The notes beneath the pieces were generated by a model that saw only the letters and a program-made list of their open reading frames with translations, was not told the DNA's origin and did no database searches. Below are positions 17,028 through 25,303 of a DNA stretch of 28,121 bases, in pieces. Where the stretch lies: NCBI GenBank assembly GCA_004556655.1, contig SFGF01000048.1, forward strand, positions 1 through 28,121, in the 5' to 3' direction. Numbering within the stretch: position 1 is the first letter of the stretch; each line of letters starts with the position of its first letter. The stretch is from Lachnospiraceae bacterium. GTDB lineage: Bacteria; Bacillota; Clostridia; Lachnospirales; Lachnospiraceae. A program made the position numbers and the translations under genes.

Positions 17028-17056
17028 TTTTTACACCTTTTTTCAGAAAAAATCAA
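17028..17056 (-). promoter_or_regulatory. Possible promoter of the T-box/cstA transcript
   Basis: Minus strand TTGATT (17056-17051), then 17 bp, then TAAAAA (17033-17028) preceded by TG. The -10 is poor, so this is tentative, but the distance to the T-box fits. I see nothing else in the rest of the 16704-17189 intergenic stretch. Confidence 0.35.
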
Positions 17057-17189
17057 GTTAAATTTATCTATAATTTCAGAAAAATTAGCGATTATTTTCG
17101 TCGATTTTGTCAGTTAATAGTAAAATTATGGGTTGATTTACAAATTATTGGGTGTAATACATCTTATATATTAACAGTATTGACGGAAT

Positions 17190-18017
17190 TTATCGTTTCC
17201 CAAGCTGCCAGAAAGCTACAGCACTGGCTGCGGCAACATTGAGAGAGTCCACGCCGTGTGACATGGGGATACGTACCGTATAATCACAGTCAGCGATAGT
17301 ATTGTGAGCCAGGCCGTCACCTTCCGTACCCATGATAATTGCAAGTTTATCTTCTTTTTGGAGTCTGGGATTGTCGATGCTGACAGAATCATCACATAAT
17401 GCCATGGCAGCTGTCTTAAATCCCAGATTCTGAAGCCGCCGAACAAATGAATGAGAAGTATCGTCATCCGGAGCAGACAGAAAAGTCCACGGGATTTGAA
17501 AAACCGTTCCCATACTGACTCTGATTGCCCGGCGATACAGGGGATTGCTGCATGCAGGTGTCAGAAGTACCGCATCCATATTTAAGGCGGCAGCAGAACG
17601 GAAAATGGCTCCGATGTTGGTAGGATTCATGACATTCTCAAGTACGGCGATTCGACGGGCGCCTTTGCAGACCTCTTCTACAGATGGAAGTGTGGGGCGG
17701 CGCATGGCACAAAGAGCTCCTCGTGTAAGCTGGAATCCGGTGAGCTGAGTCAAAACATCAAACTCAGCAGTATAGACAGGGATATCTTTACAGCGGTTAA
17801 GAATTTCTTTTGCTTCGCCTTCAATATGTTTACGCTCCAGCAACAAAGAAACCGGCTTATACCCGGCATCAAGGGCACGTTCGATTACTTTGGGACTTTC
17901 TGCTATGAAAAGTCCTTTTTCCGGTTCGTGGCGATTGATCAGCTGATTTTCCGTAAGACGAGCATAAACATCTAATTCGGGTGCCATAAAATCGGTAATT
18001 TCTATAATGTTTGACAT
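17190..18017 (-). CDS. TrmH/SpoU-family RNA 2'-O-methyltransferase
   Basis: A 275-residue SPOUT methyltransferase that would add a 2'-O-methyl group to rRNA or tRNA using SAM. An N-terminal substrate-binding domain (FIAESPKVIERAL) precedes the SPOUT domain with motif 1 NPTNIGAIFRSAAAL (131-145, with the conserved Asn and Arg), motif 2 IIMGTEGDGL (227-236) and motif 3 IPMSHGVDSLNVAAAS (250-265). The specific target nucleotide cannot be assigned. AAGGAG lies before the ATG. It is transcribed divergently from the pyrophosphatase gene. Confidence 0.93.
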   Translation of the reverse strand: MSNIIEITDFMAPELDVYARLTENQLINRHEPEKGLFIAESPKVIERALDAGYKPVSLLLERKHIEGEAKEILNRCKDIPVYTAEFDVLTQLTGFQLTRGALCAMRRPTLPSVEEVCKGARRIAVLENVMNPTNIGAIFRSAAALNMDAVLLTPACSNPLYRRAIRVSMGTVFQIPWTFLSAPDDDTSHSFVRRLQNLGFKTAAMALCDDSVSIDNPRLQKEDKLAIIMGTEGDGLAHNTIADCDYTVRIPMSHGVDSLNVAAASAVAFWQLGKR

Positions 18018-18051
18018 GAAAATCTCCTTGAAAATGTAGAATTACACAAAC

Positions 18052-18080
18052 AGTATACGAATATTTTGGTGAAAAATCAA
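18052..18080 (-). promoter_or_regulatory. Promoter of the RNA methyltransferase gene
   Basis: Minus strand TTGATT (18080-18075), 17 bp spacer, TATACT (18057-18052), ending 35 bp before the start codon. Good match to sigma-A sites. Confidence 0.7.
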
Positions 18081-18090
18081 CAAAATTCGA

Positions 18091-18119
18091 TTGAATAAAC
18101 TGAAAAAAAGTAATATAAT
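18091..18119 (+). promoter_or_regulatory. Promoter of the pyrophosphatase gene
   Basis: TTGAAT (18091-18096), 17 bp spacer, TATAAT (18114-18119). It lies 10 bp from the divergent methyltransferase promoter, so the two share one short regulatory region. Confidence 0.8.
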
Positions 18120-18180
18120 TGAGCCAAATGGGGCATTGACGACATATTATCAGAAAACTATTGAGCGGAGGTGAAACTAT

Positions 18181-20358
18181 ATGATTTATGTTGTTGTGAT
18201 TGCTGCGGTACTGGCATTAAGTTTTGCTGCTTTTAATTATATGACAATAAAAAAGATGCCGGAAGGAACGGAAAAAATGCAGGAAATTGCGGGAGCCATT
18301 CGAATCGGGGCGAATGCATTTATCAATTATGAGTACAGAATTTTGTACACGGTGGTGGCTGTGGTGGCCGTGATCTTGACCATAGTTACTACCTGGCATG
18401 CAGCAGTAGCCCTGATTATTGGTTCTGTTATGTCCGGCTGTGCCGGTTTTGTAGGGATGAAAATAGCTACTTATTCAAATGTCCGTGTGGCGAACAGGGC
18501 AAGAGAGACGGAAAATATTGGTGAGACTGTCAAAGTTGCATTTCGGGGTGGCTCGGTTATGGGACTTTGTGTAGGTGGTTTCGCTCTTCTGGGAATCTTT
18601 ATCGTTTATATGATATTTGGAATCGGGATGGGACAGATTTATATTACGGAAGCGTCTTACACCAATATGTTGGGCCTGAGTTTCTGCCCGTTTACCATGA
18701 CACTTTCCGGATATGCACTTGGCTGTTCCATGGTTGCTATGTTCAATCGTGTAGGCGGCGGGATTTATACGAAAGCGGCCGATATGGGCGCGGATCTTGT
18801 GGGAAAAACGGAAGCACATATTCCGGAGGATGACCCAAGAAATCCTGCAACGATTGCAGATAATGTAGGAGACAATGTAGGAGATGTTGCCGGCCTTGGT
18901 TCGGATTTGCTGGAAAGCTTTGTAGGCGCAGTGTCATCCGGAATTATACTGGCTTATCATATGTTTTCCAAGTCACTGGCAGAAGGAACCGGAATGAGTG
19001 ATGATCTTTTGCAGACACTGATTTTGTTTCCTCTGGTATTTGTATCCATCGGGCTGATTGCCGCCTGTCTGGGAATTGCCGGTCTTCTGTTTAAAAAGCA
19101 CATGTCAGATGATCCTCATAAAGATCTGGATGGCTCTACCTATTTTGCGGCAGGAATAACAATCATTCTTGGGGCTGTGGTTTCTTATTTCATGTTCCGG
19201 AGTTATGACAGTGGTTCGCTCAAAGAGATTCTTGGTTTCCGGTGTGGATGGGGTTCTGCATGGCTTGCGGCTGCAGTTGGAGTTATTGCAGGAGTTGTGA
19301 TTGGAATGTTGGCAGAAATATATACCTCTGCCGATTATAAACCAACGCAGAATCTGGCACACACTTCGCTGGAGGGTGCTGCGTTGACGATCACGCAGGG
19401 TATGGCGCTAGGCATGAAATCCTGTATGGCGCCCTGTCTGGTTCTGGGTGCCGGGATCATCGTTTCGTATCAGGCAGCCGGAATGTACGGAGTGTCTATG
19501 GCAGCTATGGGTATGCTGTCCTTTGTGACAGCTACAGTTTCCGTTGATACCTATGGTCCTATATCCGATAATGCCGGCGGTATAGCAGAAATGTCTCAGC
19601 TGGATCCGAAAGTTCGTAAGATTACAGATACACTGGATTCAGTGGGGAATACAACAGCAGCCATCGGAAAAGGATTTGCCATTGGGTCAGGAGCGTTGGC
19701 AGCACTTGCTCTGATGATATCTTATCTGTATTCATATAATGATTTTGATACAGAGCTGATCTTAAATCTTATGGAGCCAATGACTCTGACGGGAGCCATT
19801 ATAGGTGGAGCATTGCCATTCCTGTTCTCAGGAATGTTGATTGAAGCTGTTGCAAAAGCAGCGAGAAAAATGGTAGAAGAGGTGCGAAGGCAGTTTCGGG
19901 AGATTCCGGGAATTTTGGATGGAACTGCAAAACCTGATTATAAGACATGCATCGAAATTTCTTCTAAAGGAGCAATTGGTGAAATGAAAATTCCATCCAT
20001 GCTGGCCATTGTAGTGCCTGTAGCCTGTGGATTTATCTTCGGACCGGAGTTTGTGGGAGGTATTCTGATTGGTTCTACCATTTGCTCTATCATGATTGCT
20101 ATATTTGCAGGAAATGCCGGAGGAGCGTGGGACAATGGAAAGAAATATATTGAATCCGGAAAGATTCCGGGTTCCGGAAAAGGAAGTCCTGCCCATGATG
20201 CGGCGGTAATCGGTGATACCGTTGGCGATCCGCTGAAAGATACGGTAGGACCTTGTCTCGATATCTTCATTAAGATTATGTCAACTGTTTCTTTGGTAGT
20301 AGTTGCTGTATTTGCGGAACATAATCTGGCAGATCTGCTGATGAAATGGTTGGGATAA
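18181..20358 (+). CDS. hppA: K+-dependent membrane pyrophosphatase (Na+ or H+ pump)
   Basis: A 725-residue integral membrane pyrophosphatase that couples PPi hydrolysis to outward ion pumping. The catalytic DNVGDNVGDVAG motif starts at Asp227, preceded by GGGIYTKAADMGADLVGK and followed by the second Asp-rich region SVDTYGPISDNAGGIAEM and the C-terminal GDTVGDPLKDTVGP. The K+-dependence site reads GNTTAAIGKG (489-498): Ala493 and Gly496 sit where K+-independent enzymes have Lys and Thr, so this is the K+-dependent subclass, which contains both Na+ and H+ pumps; Na+ is plausible in an anaerobe. About 15-16 membrane segments. GGAGGTG precedes the ATG. The transcript appears monocistronic. Confidence 0.96.
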   Translation: MIYVVVIAAVLALSFAAFNYMTIKKMPEGTEKMQEIAGAIRIGANAFINYEYRILYTVVAVVAVILTIVTTWHAAVALIIGSVMSGCAGFVGMKIATYSNVRVANRARETENIGETVKVAFRGGSVMGLCVGGFALLGIFIVYMIFGIGMGQIYITEASYTNMLGLSFCPFTMTLSGYALGCSMVAMFNRVGGGIYTKAADMGADLVGKTEAHIPEDDPRNPATIADNVGDNVGDVAGLGSDLLESFVGAVSSGIILAYHMFSKSLAEGTGMSDDLLQTLILFPLVFVSIGLIAACLGIAGLLFKKHMSDDPHKDLDGSTYFAAGITIILGAVVSYFMFRSYDSGSLKEILGFRCGWGSAWLAAAVGVIAGVVIGMLAEIYTSADYKPTQNLAHTSLEGAALTITQGMALGMKSCMAPCLVLGAGIIVSYQAAGMYGVSMAAMGMLSFVTATVSVDTYGPISDNAGGIAEMSQLDPKVRKITDTLDSVGNTTAAIGKGFAIGSGALAALALMISYLYSYNDFDTELILNLMEPMTLTGAIIGGALPFLFSGMLIEAVAKAARKMVEEVRRQFREIPGILDGTAKPDYKTCIEISSKGAIGEMKIPSMLAIVVPVACGFIFGPEFVGGILIGSTICSIMIAIFAGNAGGAWDNGKKYIESGKIPGSGKGSPAHDAAVIGDTVGDPLKDTVGPCLDIFIKIMSTVSLVVVAVFAEHNLADLLMKWLG

Positions 20359-20359
20359 A

Positions 20360-20645
20360 ATATTTTTTAGTTCGTATTAAATAAAATTTGAGAGGTTGAT
20401 AATAATATATGCCGCATATCAATGGCAGGTCGCTTCCCTTCAGCTAACTGTTAACTTCGACTAAGACGCTCCGGATAGCCGTCGCGCCTAAGTCTACGTA
20501 AACAGTGGACGCCTAAGTGTGTGGAGCAAGCTGCCAGTGGCAGGTTGTGGAGCTCTTCAGGCGCGCTTTACCCAATGCCATTGATATGCGGCATATATTA
20601 TTATCAGCCAATTTACTTTATTGGGTATACGGAACTAAAAAATAT
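20360..20645. repeat. 286-bp palindromic element, MITE-like or structured RNA
   Basis: Bases 20397-20427 are a perfect 31-bp inverted repeat of 20576-20606. Complementarity continues outward imperfectly to 20360 and 20645, where a 14-base match (ATATTTTTTAGTTC against its complement) closes the element. The interior (20428-20575) is more GC-rich than the arms and holds further potential hairpins, such as ACTGTT/AACAGT with inner GACG/CGTC (about 20446-20506) and CGCCT/AGGCG enclosing CTGCC-AGT-GGCAG (about 20510-20562). No convincing gene is inside. It fills the gap between hppA and the gshA promoter and may also end hppA transcription. Confidence 0.8.
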
Positions 20646-20654
20646 AGAAAGTTC

Positions 20655-20683
20655 TTGACGGAATGTGTTATTGTCAATATAAT
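20655..20683 (+). promoter_or_regulatory. Promoter of the thiol cluster
   Basis: TTGACG (20655-20660), 17 bp spacer, TATAAT (20678-20683): near consensus. It starts 10 bp after the palindromic element and about 70 bp before the gshA start codon. Confidence 0.8.
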
Positions 20684-20753
20684 ACATATTAAACAGATAG
20701 GAAAAGTAGTATAAAAGCATTTACAGGGATTATCCGGAAGGAATGATGAAGAT

Positions 20754-22043
20754 ATGAGTTTAGAGTTTAAAAATCCAAAGATAAAAGAGTATATGCTGGA
20801 AGGGCATTTTGGACTGGAGAAGGAAAGTCTGAGAGTAACGCCGGAGGGATATCTGGCGCATACGAAGCATCCTTTTATGAATAATCCTAATATGGAACGT
20901 GATTTCTGTGAAAATCAGACGGAATTGATTACTGATGTAATGGACAGTGTGGAGGAAGTGTGGGAACAGCTTGCCGGACTTCAGAAAAAAGCGGTGAAAA
21001 CATTATTGCACATGAAATCAGGCAAAGAATTTCTGTGGCCGTTTTCCAATCCACCTTATGTGTTGGGGGAGAGAGACATTCCGATTGCCAGTTATCAGGG
21101 AGAACTTCGGGGAAAAGAATTGTACAGAGAATATCTGGCAGGAAAATACGGAAAAAAGAAAATGCTGTTTTCCGGTATTCATTTTAATTTTTCCTTTTCT
21201 GAGAAAATTCTTGAGGAAGGATACAAACAAAGCAATTTCTCTTCCTTACGGGAATATAAAGACAGTATCTATCTGGAATTGGCAAAAAAAGTTACCAGAT
21301 ATAGCTGGCTGCTTGTTTATCTGACTGCAGCCAGTCCGGTGATGGATGGATCTTTTTTCTATGATGAAGATCTGGGGAAAACAGTCAGAAAGGATCTGGC
21401 ATCGGCAAGATGCAGCAAAATAGGCTATTGGAACGACTTTATTCCCATTTTAAAATACGATTCACTAAACAGTTATGTGGAAAGTATCGAAGCGTATGTG
21501 AAGCAGGGACAGCTGAAAGAGGCAGCAGAGCTTTACTATCCTGTAAGGCTGAAACCACAGGGAGAAAATACACTGGAACATCTGAAAGAGTCCGGTGTGA
21601 ATCATATAGAGCTTCGGATGTTTGATCTGAATCCTCTGGAGCCAGTGGGCATCCGAAAAGAGGATCTACAGTTTGTACATCTTTTGATTTTATATCTTAT
21701 GTCTACCGAAGACATGGATTTTTTGCCCTTTGAACAGACCATGGCAATTAAAAATGAAAAAAATGCGGCAAGATACGAAGAAGAGAATATTCGGATTGAA
21801 ACGGGATGGAACTCGTCTCTTCCAGTCAAACATGCTGCGCTTCATGTGTTATCTTCCATGGATCGGTTTTATGAGAGTATAGGAAAAATGGAATTGGCAG
21901 AAATAGTACAACGCCAGGAGCAGAAAATATTTTGCACGAGGAAACGGTATGCAGCGCAGATTAAGTCAGAATTTCAGGAGGATTATGTAAAGAAAGGAAT
22001 CAGGCTGGCGGAAAAGTACGCCATGGAAATGGATCGTAAGTGA
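20754..22043 (+). CDS. gshA: Glutamate-cysteine ligase
   Basis: A 429-residue ligase joining glutamate and cysteine through the gamma-carboxyl, using ATP. The N-terminal HFGLEKESLRV (18-28) and DFCENQTELIT (50-60) correspond to the nucleotide/metal-binding segments of the GshA family as found in E. coli GshA and in the N-terminal half of GshF. Other matches are SGIHFNFSF and LRMFDLNPLEPVGI. No ATP-grasp glutathione synthetase domain follows, and none is encoded in the window, so the local product would be gamma-glutamylcysteine. It has its own strong promoter and leads a run of sulfur-related genes. Confidence 0.9.
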   Translation: MSLEFKNPKIKEYMLEGHFGLEKESLRVTPEGYLAHTKHPFMNNPNMERDFCENQTELITDVMDSVEEVWEQLAGLQKKAVKTLLHMKSGKEFLWPFSNPPYVLGERDIPIASYQGELRGKELYREYLAGKYGKKKMLFSGIHFNFSFSEKILEEGYKQSNFSSLREYKDSIYLELAKKVTRYSWLLVYLTAASPVMDGSFFYDEDLGKTVRKDLASARCSKIGYWNDFIPILKYDSLNSYVESIEAYVKQGQLKEAAELYYPVRLKPQGENTLEHLKESGVNHIELRMFDLNPLEPVGIRKEDLQFVHLLILYLMSTEDMDFLPFEQTMAIKNEKNAARYEEENIRIETGWNSSLPVKHAALHVLSSMDRFYESIGKMELAEIVQRQEQKIFCTRKRYAAQIKSEFQEDYVKKGIRLAEKYAMEMDRK

Positions 22044-22089
22044 GATGTGCAGTTTAAACAGATTAATATGACCGGGAAGGAGACATCAT

Positions 22090-22863
22090 ATGTGTGAACT
22101 ATTTGGAATGAATGCGGTGGAAAATTGTCAGATGAATGAATATCTGAAAGAGTTTTTTTCTCACAGCAACGCGCACCCTCACGGCTGGGGATTGGCCTGT
22201 ATGGAACAGAATCAGACGCAGATAGAGAAAGAACCTATTCAGGCCAGTAAAAGTAATTATCTGAAAGAGCGTCTTACGGTACCTGTTGTGGCAAAAAATG
22301 CTGTTGCACATATCCGGTATGCGACCATTGGAAATGTAGAGTACCGCAACTGTCATCCCTATACGATGAAAGACCGGGAAGGAAGATCATGGACCTTAGT
22401 TCACAATGGAACTATTTTTGATTATCAGCCTTTGAACTGTTATGTGAAATTGCAGCAGGGCGATACGGACAGTGAGAGAATCCTGCTTTATCTTGTGGAT
22501 GAAATCAACAGGAGAGAAAAACAGCTGCAGCGCCGACTGAATGAAGAGGAAAGATTTCGGCTGCTGGACTCTATTGTAGTGGAAATGTCAAAAGGAAATA
22601 AATTAAATCTTCTGATATATGACGGAGAATTATTTTATGTACATACCAACTATGCTAATTCTCTGTATGAACTGGATAAAGAAAATCAGGTTTTGTTTTC
22701 TACGATACCCTTGGGAAAAGAAGAGTGGCATCCGGTAACATTTACGACACTTCTGGCATACCGACAGGGACATAGAGTATTTACCGGCACCAATCATGGG
22801 AATGAGTATAAGAACAGTGAAGAAAATATGAAATATCTGTATCGTATTTTCTCGGATCTATAG
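22090..22863 (+). CDS. Class II glutamine amidotransferase-like protein (EgtC/YafJ type)
   Basis: A 257-residue Ntn-hydrolase-fold protein. Cys2, exposed after removal of Met1, is the expected nucleophile (MCELFGMNA). Other class II features are HGWGLA (31-36), HIRYATIGN (74-82), LVHNGTI (103-109) with the oxyanion-hole Asn-Gly, and DTDSER (125-130). No synthase domain is attached, so it is more likely a stand-alone gamma-glutamyl hydrolase, as EgtC is for a gamma-glutamyl intermediate in ergothioneine synthesis. It lies 46 bp after the enzyme that makes a gamma-glutamyl thiol, which suggests hydrolysis of a derivative of that product. The true substrate is unknown. Confidence 0.8.
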   Translation: MCELFGMNAVENCQMNEYLKEFFSHSNAHPHGWGLACMEQNQTQIEKEPIQASKSNYLKERLTVPVVAKNAVAHIRYATIGNVEYRNCHPYTMKDREGRSWTLVHNGTIFDYQPLNCYVKLQQGDTDSERILLYLVDEINRREKQLQRRLNEEERFRLLDSIVVEMSKGNKLNLLIYDGELFYVHTNYANSLYELDKENQVLFSTIPLGKEEWHPVTFTTLLAYRQGHRVFTGTNHGNEYKNSEENMKYLYRIFSDL

Positions 22864-22950
22864 GGTACGGATGCCAGGAACAAAGACTTTTGAATCCGAA
22901 ATCAAACCTGTTTAACGATAGAAAAGATAAAAGAAAGGAATTATCTGGAT

Positions 22951-24096
22951 ATGGATTATAGAATAGAAACTCGATGCATTCACGGAAAGGGACAGGAAGA
23001 TCAAAAGCATCCATTTGGCGCAGTCAGTGTGCCGATTTATCAGACTGCGACGTTCTCCCATCCAGGTATCGGATACTCCACCGGATTTGATTATTCCAGG
23101 GAGAGTAATCCTACGAGAAAAGAACTGGAGGATGTAATATCTTCTCTGGAAGGGGCATTTGATACGGTTGCCTGTTCCTCCGGAATGGCGGCTGTCACAT
23201 TATGTCTGGAATTGTTTGGAGCAGGAGATCACATTCTTTGTACGGATGATCTGTATGGAGGTTCTGTGCGTGTGTTTGAAAAAGTCGGAGAAAAAAGAGG
23301 AATTGAGTTTTCGTATATTGATACCTCTGATATCGAAATGACAGAAACAGCAGTTAGAAATAATACAAAGGCTTTATATATTGAGACACCCAGCAACCCT
23401 ACTATGAAAATCACTGATCTTTTCAAAATGAAAGAACTGGCAGAAAAATATGGGCTTTTACTGATTGTGGACAATACTTTTCTTTCCCCATATTTCCAGA
23501 ATCCGATTGCCGCAGGCGCAGACATTGTCATCCACAGTGGAACAAAATTTTTGGGCGGGCATAATGATACCCTGGCAGGATTTTTATGTACATCAAGAGA
23601 AGAACTGGCTGTAAAGATACGTTATCTATATAAAACAATCGGCAGCAGTCTGTCTCCTTTTGACAGTTTTTTACTACTAAGGGGAATCAAAACACTGTCA
23701 GTCCGGATGGAAAAACAACAGGCCAATGCTATAAGTGTTGCGTTGTGGCTGCAGAGACACAAAAAAATAAAGAAAGTGTATTATGTGGGACTTCCGAACC
23801 ATCCGGGATATGAGGTCAATCGAAAACAGTCGAGAGGATTCGGAAGTATGATTTCTTTTTGTACGGATACACGGGAGACTGCACGGAAAGCGCTGGAGAG
23901 AATACGGCTTATTACTTATGCGGAAAGTCTTGGTGGGGTAGAATCGCTGCTGACTTATCCGATGCTGCAAACCCATGGGGATGTCCCTGTGGAAATCAGA
24001 GAAAAGCTTGGAATTACGGATTGTTTTCTGCGTTTATCGGTCGGCATAGAAAATACGGAAGATCTGATAGAGGATCTGGAGTGGGCTCTTTCATAA
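22951..24096 (+). CDS. Cys/Met-metabolism PLP enzyme (cystathionine gamma-synthase/lyase type)
   Basis: A 381-residue PLP enzyme of the transsulfuration family. The Schiff-base lysine is Lys199 in IHSGTKFLGGHND, Asp174 (IVDNTF) contacts the cofactor, and YSRESNPTR (48-56) supplies the phosphate-binding Tyr/Arg of the neighbouring subunit. Closely related members act as cystathionine gamma-synthase, gamma-lyase or methionine gamma-lyase, which sequence inspection alone does not separate. It lies 87 bp after the amidotransferase with no terminator visible between them, and 43 bp before a MalY/PatB gene. Confidence 0.88.
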   Translation: MDYRIETRCIHGKGQEDQKHPFGAVSVPIYQTATFSHPGIGYSTGFDYSRESNPTRKELEDVISSLEGAFDTVACSSGMAAVTLCLELFGAGDHILCTDDLYGGSVRVFEKVGEKRGIEFSYIDTSDIEMTETAVRNNTKALYIETPSNPTMKITDLFKMKELAEKYGLLLIVDNTFLSPYFQNPIAAGADIVIHSGTKFLGGHNDTLAGFLCTSREELAVKIRYLYKTIGSSLSPFDSFLLLRGIKTLSVRMEKQQANAISVALWLQRHKKIKKVYYVGLPNHPGYEVNRKQSRGFGSMISFCTDTRETARKALERIRLITYAESLGGVESLLTYPMLQTHGDVPVEIREKLGITDCFLRLSVGIENTEDLIEDLEWALS

Positions 24097-24139
24097 AAGA
24101 TCATTTGAATACTGCAAAAAATGAGGGGAGACAGAAGAA

Positions 24140-25303
24140 ATGTTTGATTTTGATACGGTGATAGAACGAAAAGGTACGGACAGTCTGAAATATGATTTTG
24201 CCAGAGAGAGGGGAAAGGCGGAAAATGTTCTTCCTTTGTGGGTTGCGGATATGGATTTCAGGACGGCACCTGTGATACTGGAAAAACTGGAAGAACGGAT
24301 TCATCATGGAATATTCGGATACTCAGAAGGAAAAGAGGAATACTTTAATGCTCTGGCAGGCTGGTATAAAAAACACTTTGACTGGCAGGTTAAGAAAAGC
24401 TGGCTGGTCAAAACTCCCGGAGTTGTATTTGCTATTGCAGCAGCCATTCGTGCCTTTACAAAAGAGGGAGACGGCGTGTTGATTCAGCAGCCGGTGTATT
24501 ATCCCTTCAGCGAAGCAATTCTGGATAATAAAAGAAAATTGGTCAATAATCCACTTATAATAGTGGATGGACATTATGAGATAAATTTTCAGGATTTTGA
24601 AGAAAAAATCGTGAATGAACAGGTAAAACTTTTCGTGCTGTGCAGTCCCCATAATCCGGTAGGAAGAGTATGGAAAGAGTGGGAACTGAGAAAGATGGGA
24701 GAAATCTGTCAAAAGTACGGAGTACTTGTGGTAAGTGATGAAATCCACAGTGATTTTGTGTGGGGAGAGAATCACCATCGGGTATTTGCTTCCCTGTCAC
24801 CGGAATATGAGAAAATGACAGTTACCTGTACTTCACCCAGCAAGACATTTAATCTTGCAGGGCTGCAGATTTCCAATATATTCATTTCCAATCCTGAGCT
24901 GCGTAAGAAGTTCCGGAAGGAAATTGCGGCAGCCGGTTACAGTCAGGTCAATGCTCTCGGACTTGTGGCATGTCAGGCAGCCTATGAGGGAGGCGAGGAA
25001 TGGCTGAAGGAATTGAAAAAGTATATATGGGATAATTATCTGTTCCTCAAAGACTATCTGGAAAAGAAAATTCCCCAAATTCACCCATCTATACTGGAAG
25101 GAACCTATCTGGTGTGGCTGGATTTTAGAAAACTGGGACTGACAGAAAAGGAGAGAGAAGAATTGATCGTGCACAGGGCTCATCTGTGGCTGGACAGCGG
25201 AGCCATGTTCGGAGAAGACGGAGAAGGGTTTGAACGAATTAATATTGCTTGCCCGAGAAAAATTCTCGAAAAAGCATTGCGCCAGCTGGAGGAGGCATTA
25301 TGA
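24140..25303 (+). CDS. MalY/PatB-family C-S beta-lyase
   Basis: A 387-residue fold-type I aminotransferase-like PLP enzyme. Lys235 in TSPSKTFNLAGLQ binds PLP; LPLWVADMDF (31-40), SPHNPVGRVW (169-178) and VVSDEIHSDFV (197-207) are typical of MalY/PatB. The family splits cystathionine or other cysteine S-conjugates into thiol, pyruvate and ammonia. Together with the previous gene it could complete transsulfuration to homocysteine, or cleave cysteine S-conjugates generated from gamma-glutamylcysteine adducts. Its stop overlaps the start of the next gene (ATGA). Confidence 0.9.
   Translation: MFDFDTVIERKGTDSLKYDFARERGKAENVLPLWVADMDFRTAPVILEKLEERIHHGIFGYSEGKEEYFNALAGWYKKHFDWQVKKSWLVKTPGVVFAIAAAIRAFTKEGDGVLIQQPVYYPFSEAILDNKRKLVNNPLIIVDGHYEINFQDFEEKIVNEQVKLFVLCSPHNPVGRVWKEWELRKMGEICQKYGVLVVSDEIHSDFVWGENHHRVFASLSPEYEKMTVTCTSPSKTFNLAGLQISNIFISNPELRKKFRKEIAAAGYSQVNALGLVACQAAYEGGEEWLKELKKYIWDNYLFLKDYLEKKIPQIHPSILEGTYLVWLDFRKLGLTEKEREELIVHRAHLWLDSGAMFGEDGEGFERINIACPRKILEKALRQLEEAL

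Noticed and set aside
16859..17242. 127-residue plus-strand open frame opposite the cstA leader
   Set aside because: It is antisense to the T-box and runs into the methyltransferase gene; no ribosome site and no protein-like composition.
20517..20714. 65-residue open frame across the palindromic element
   Set aside because: It lies over the inverted repeat and gshA promoter, has no ribosome site, and its composition reflects the repeat.
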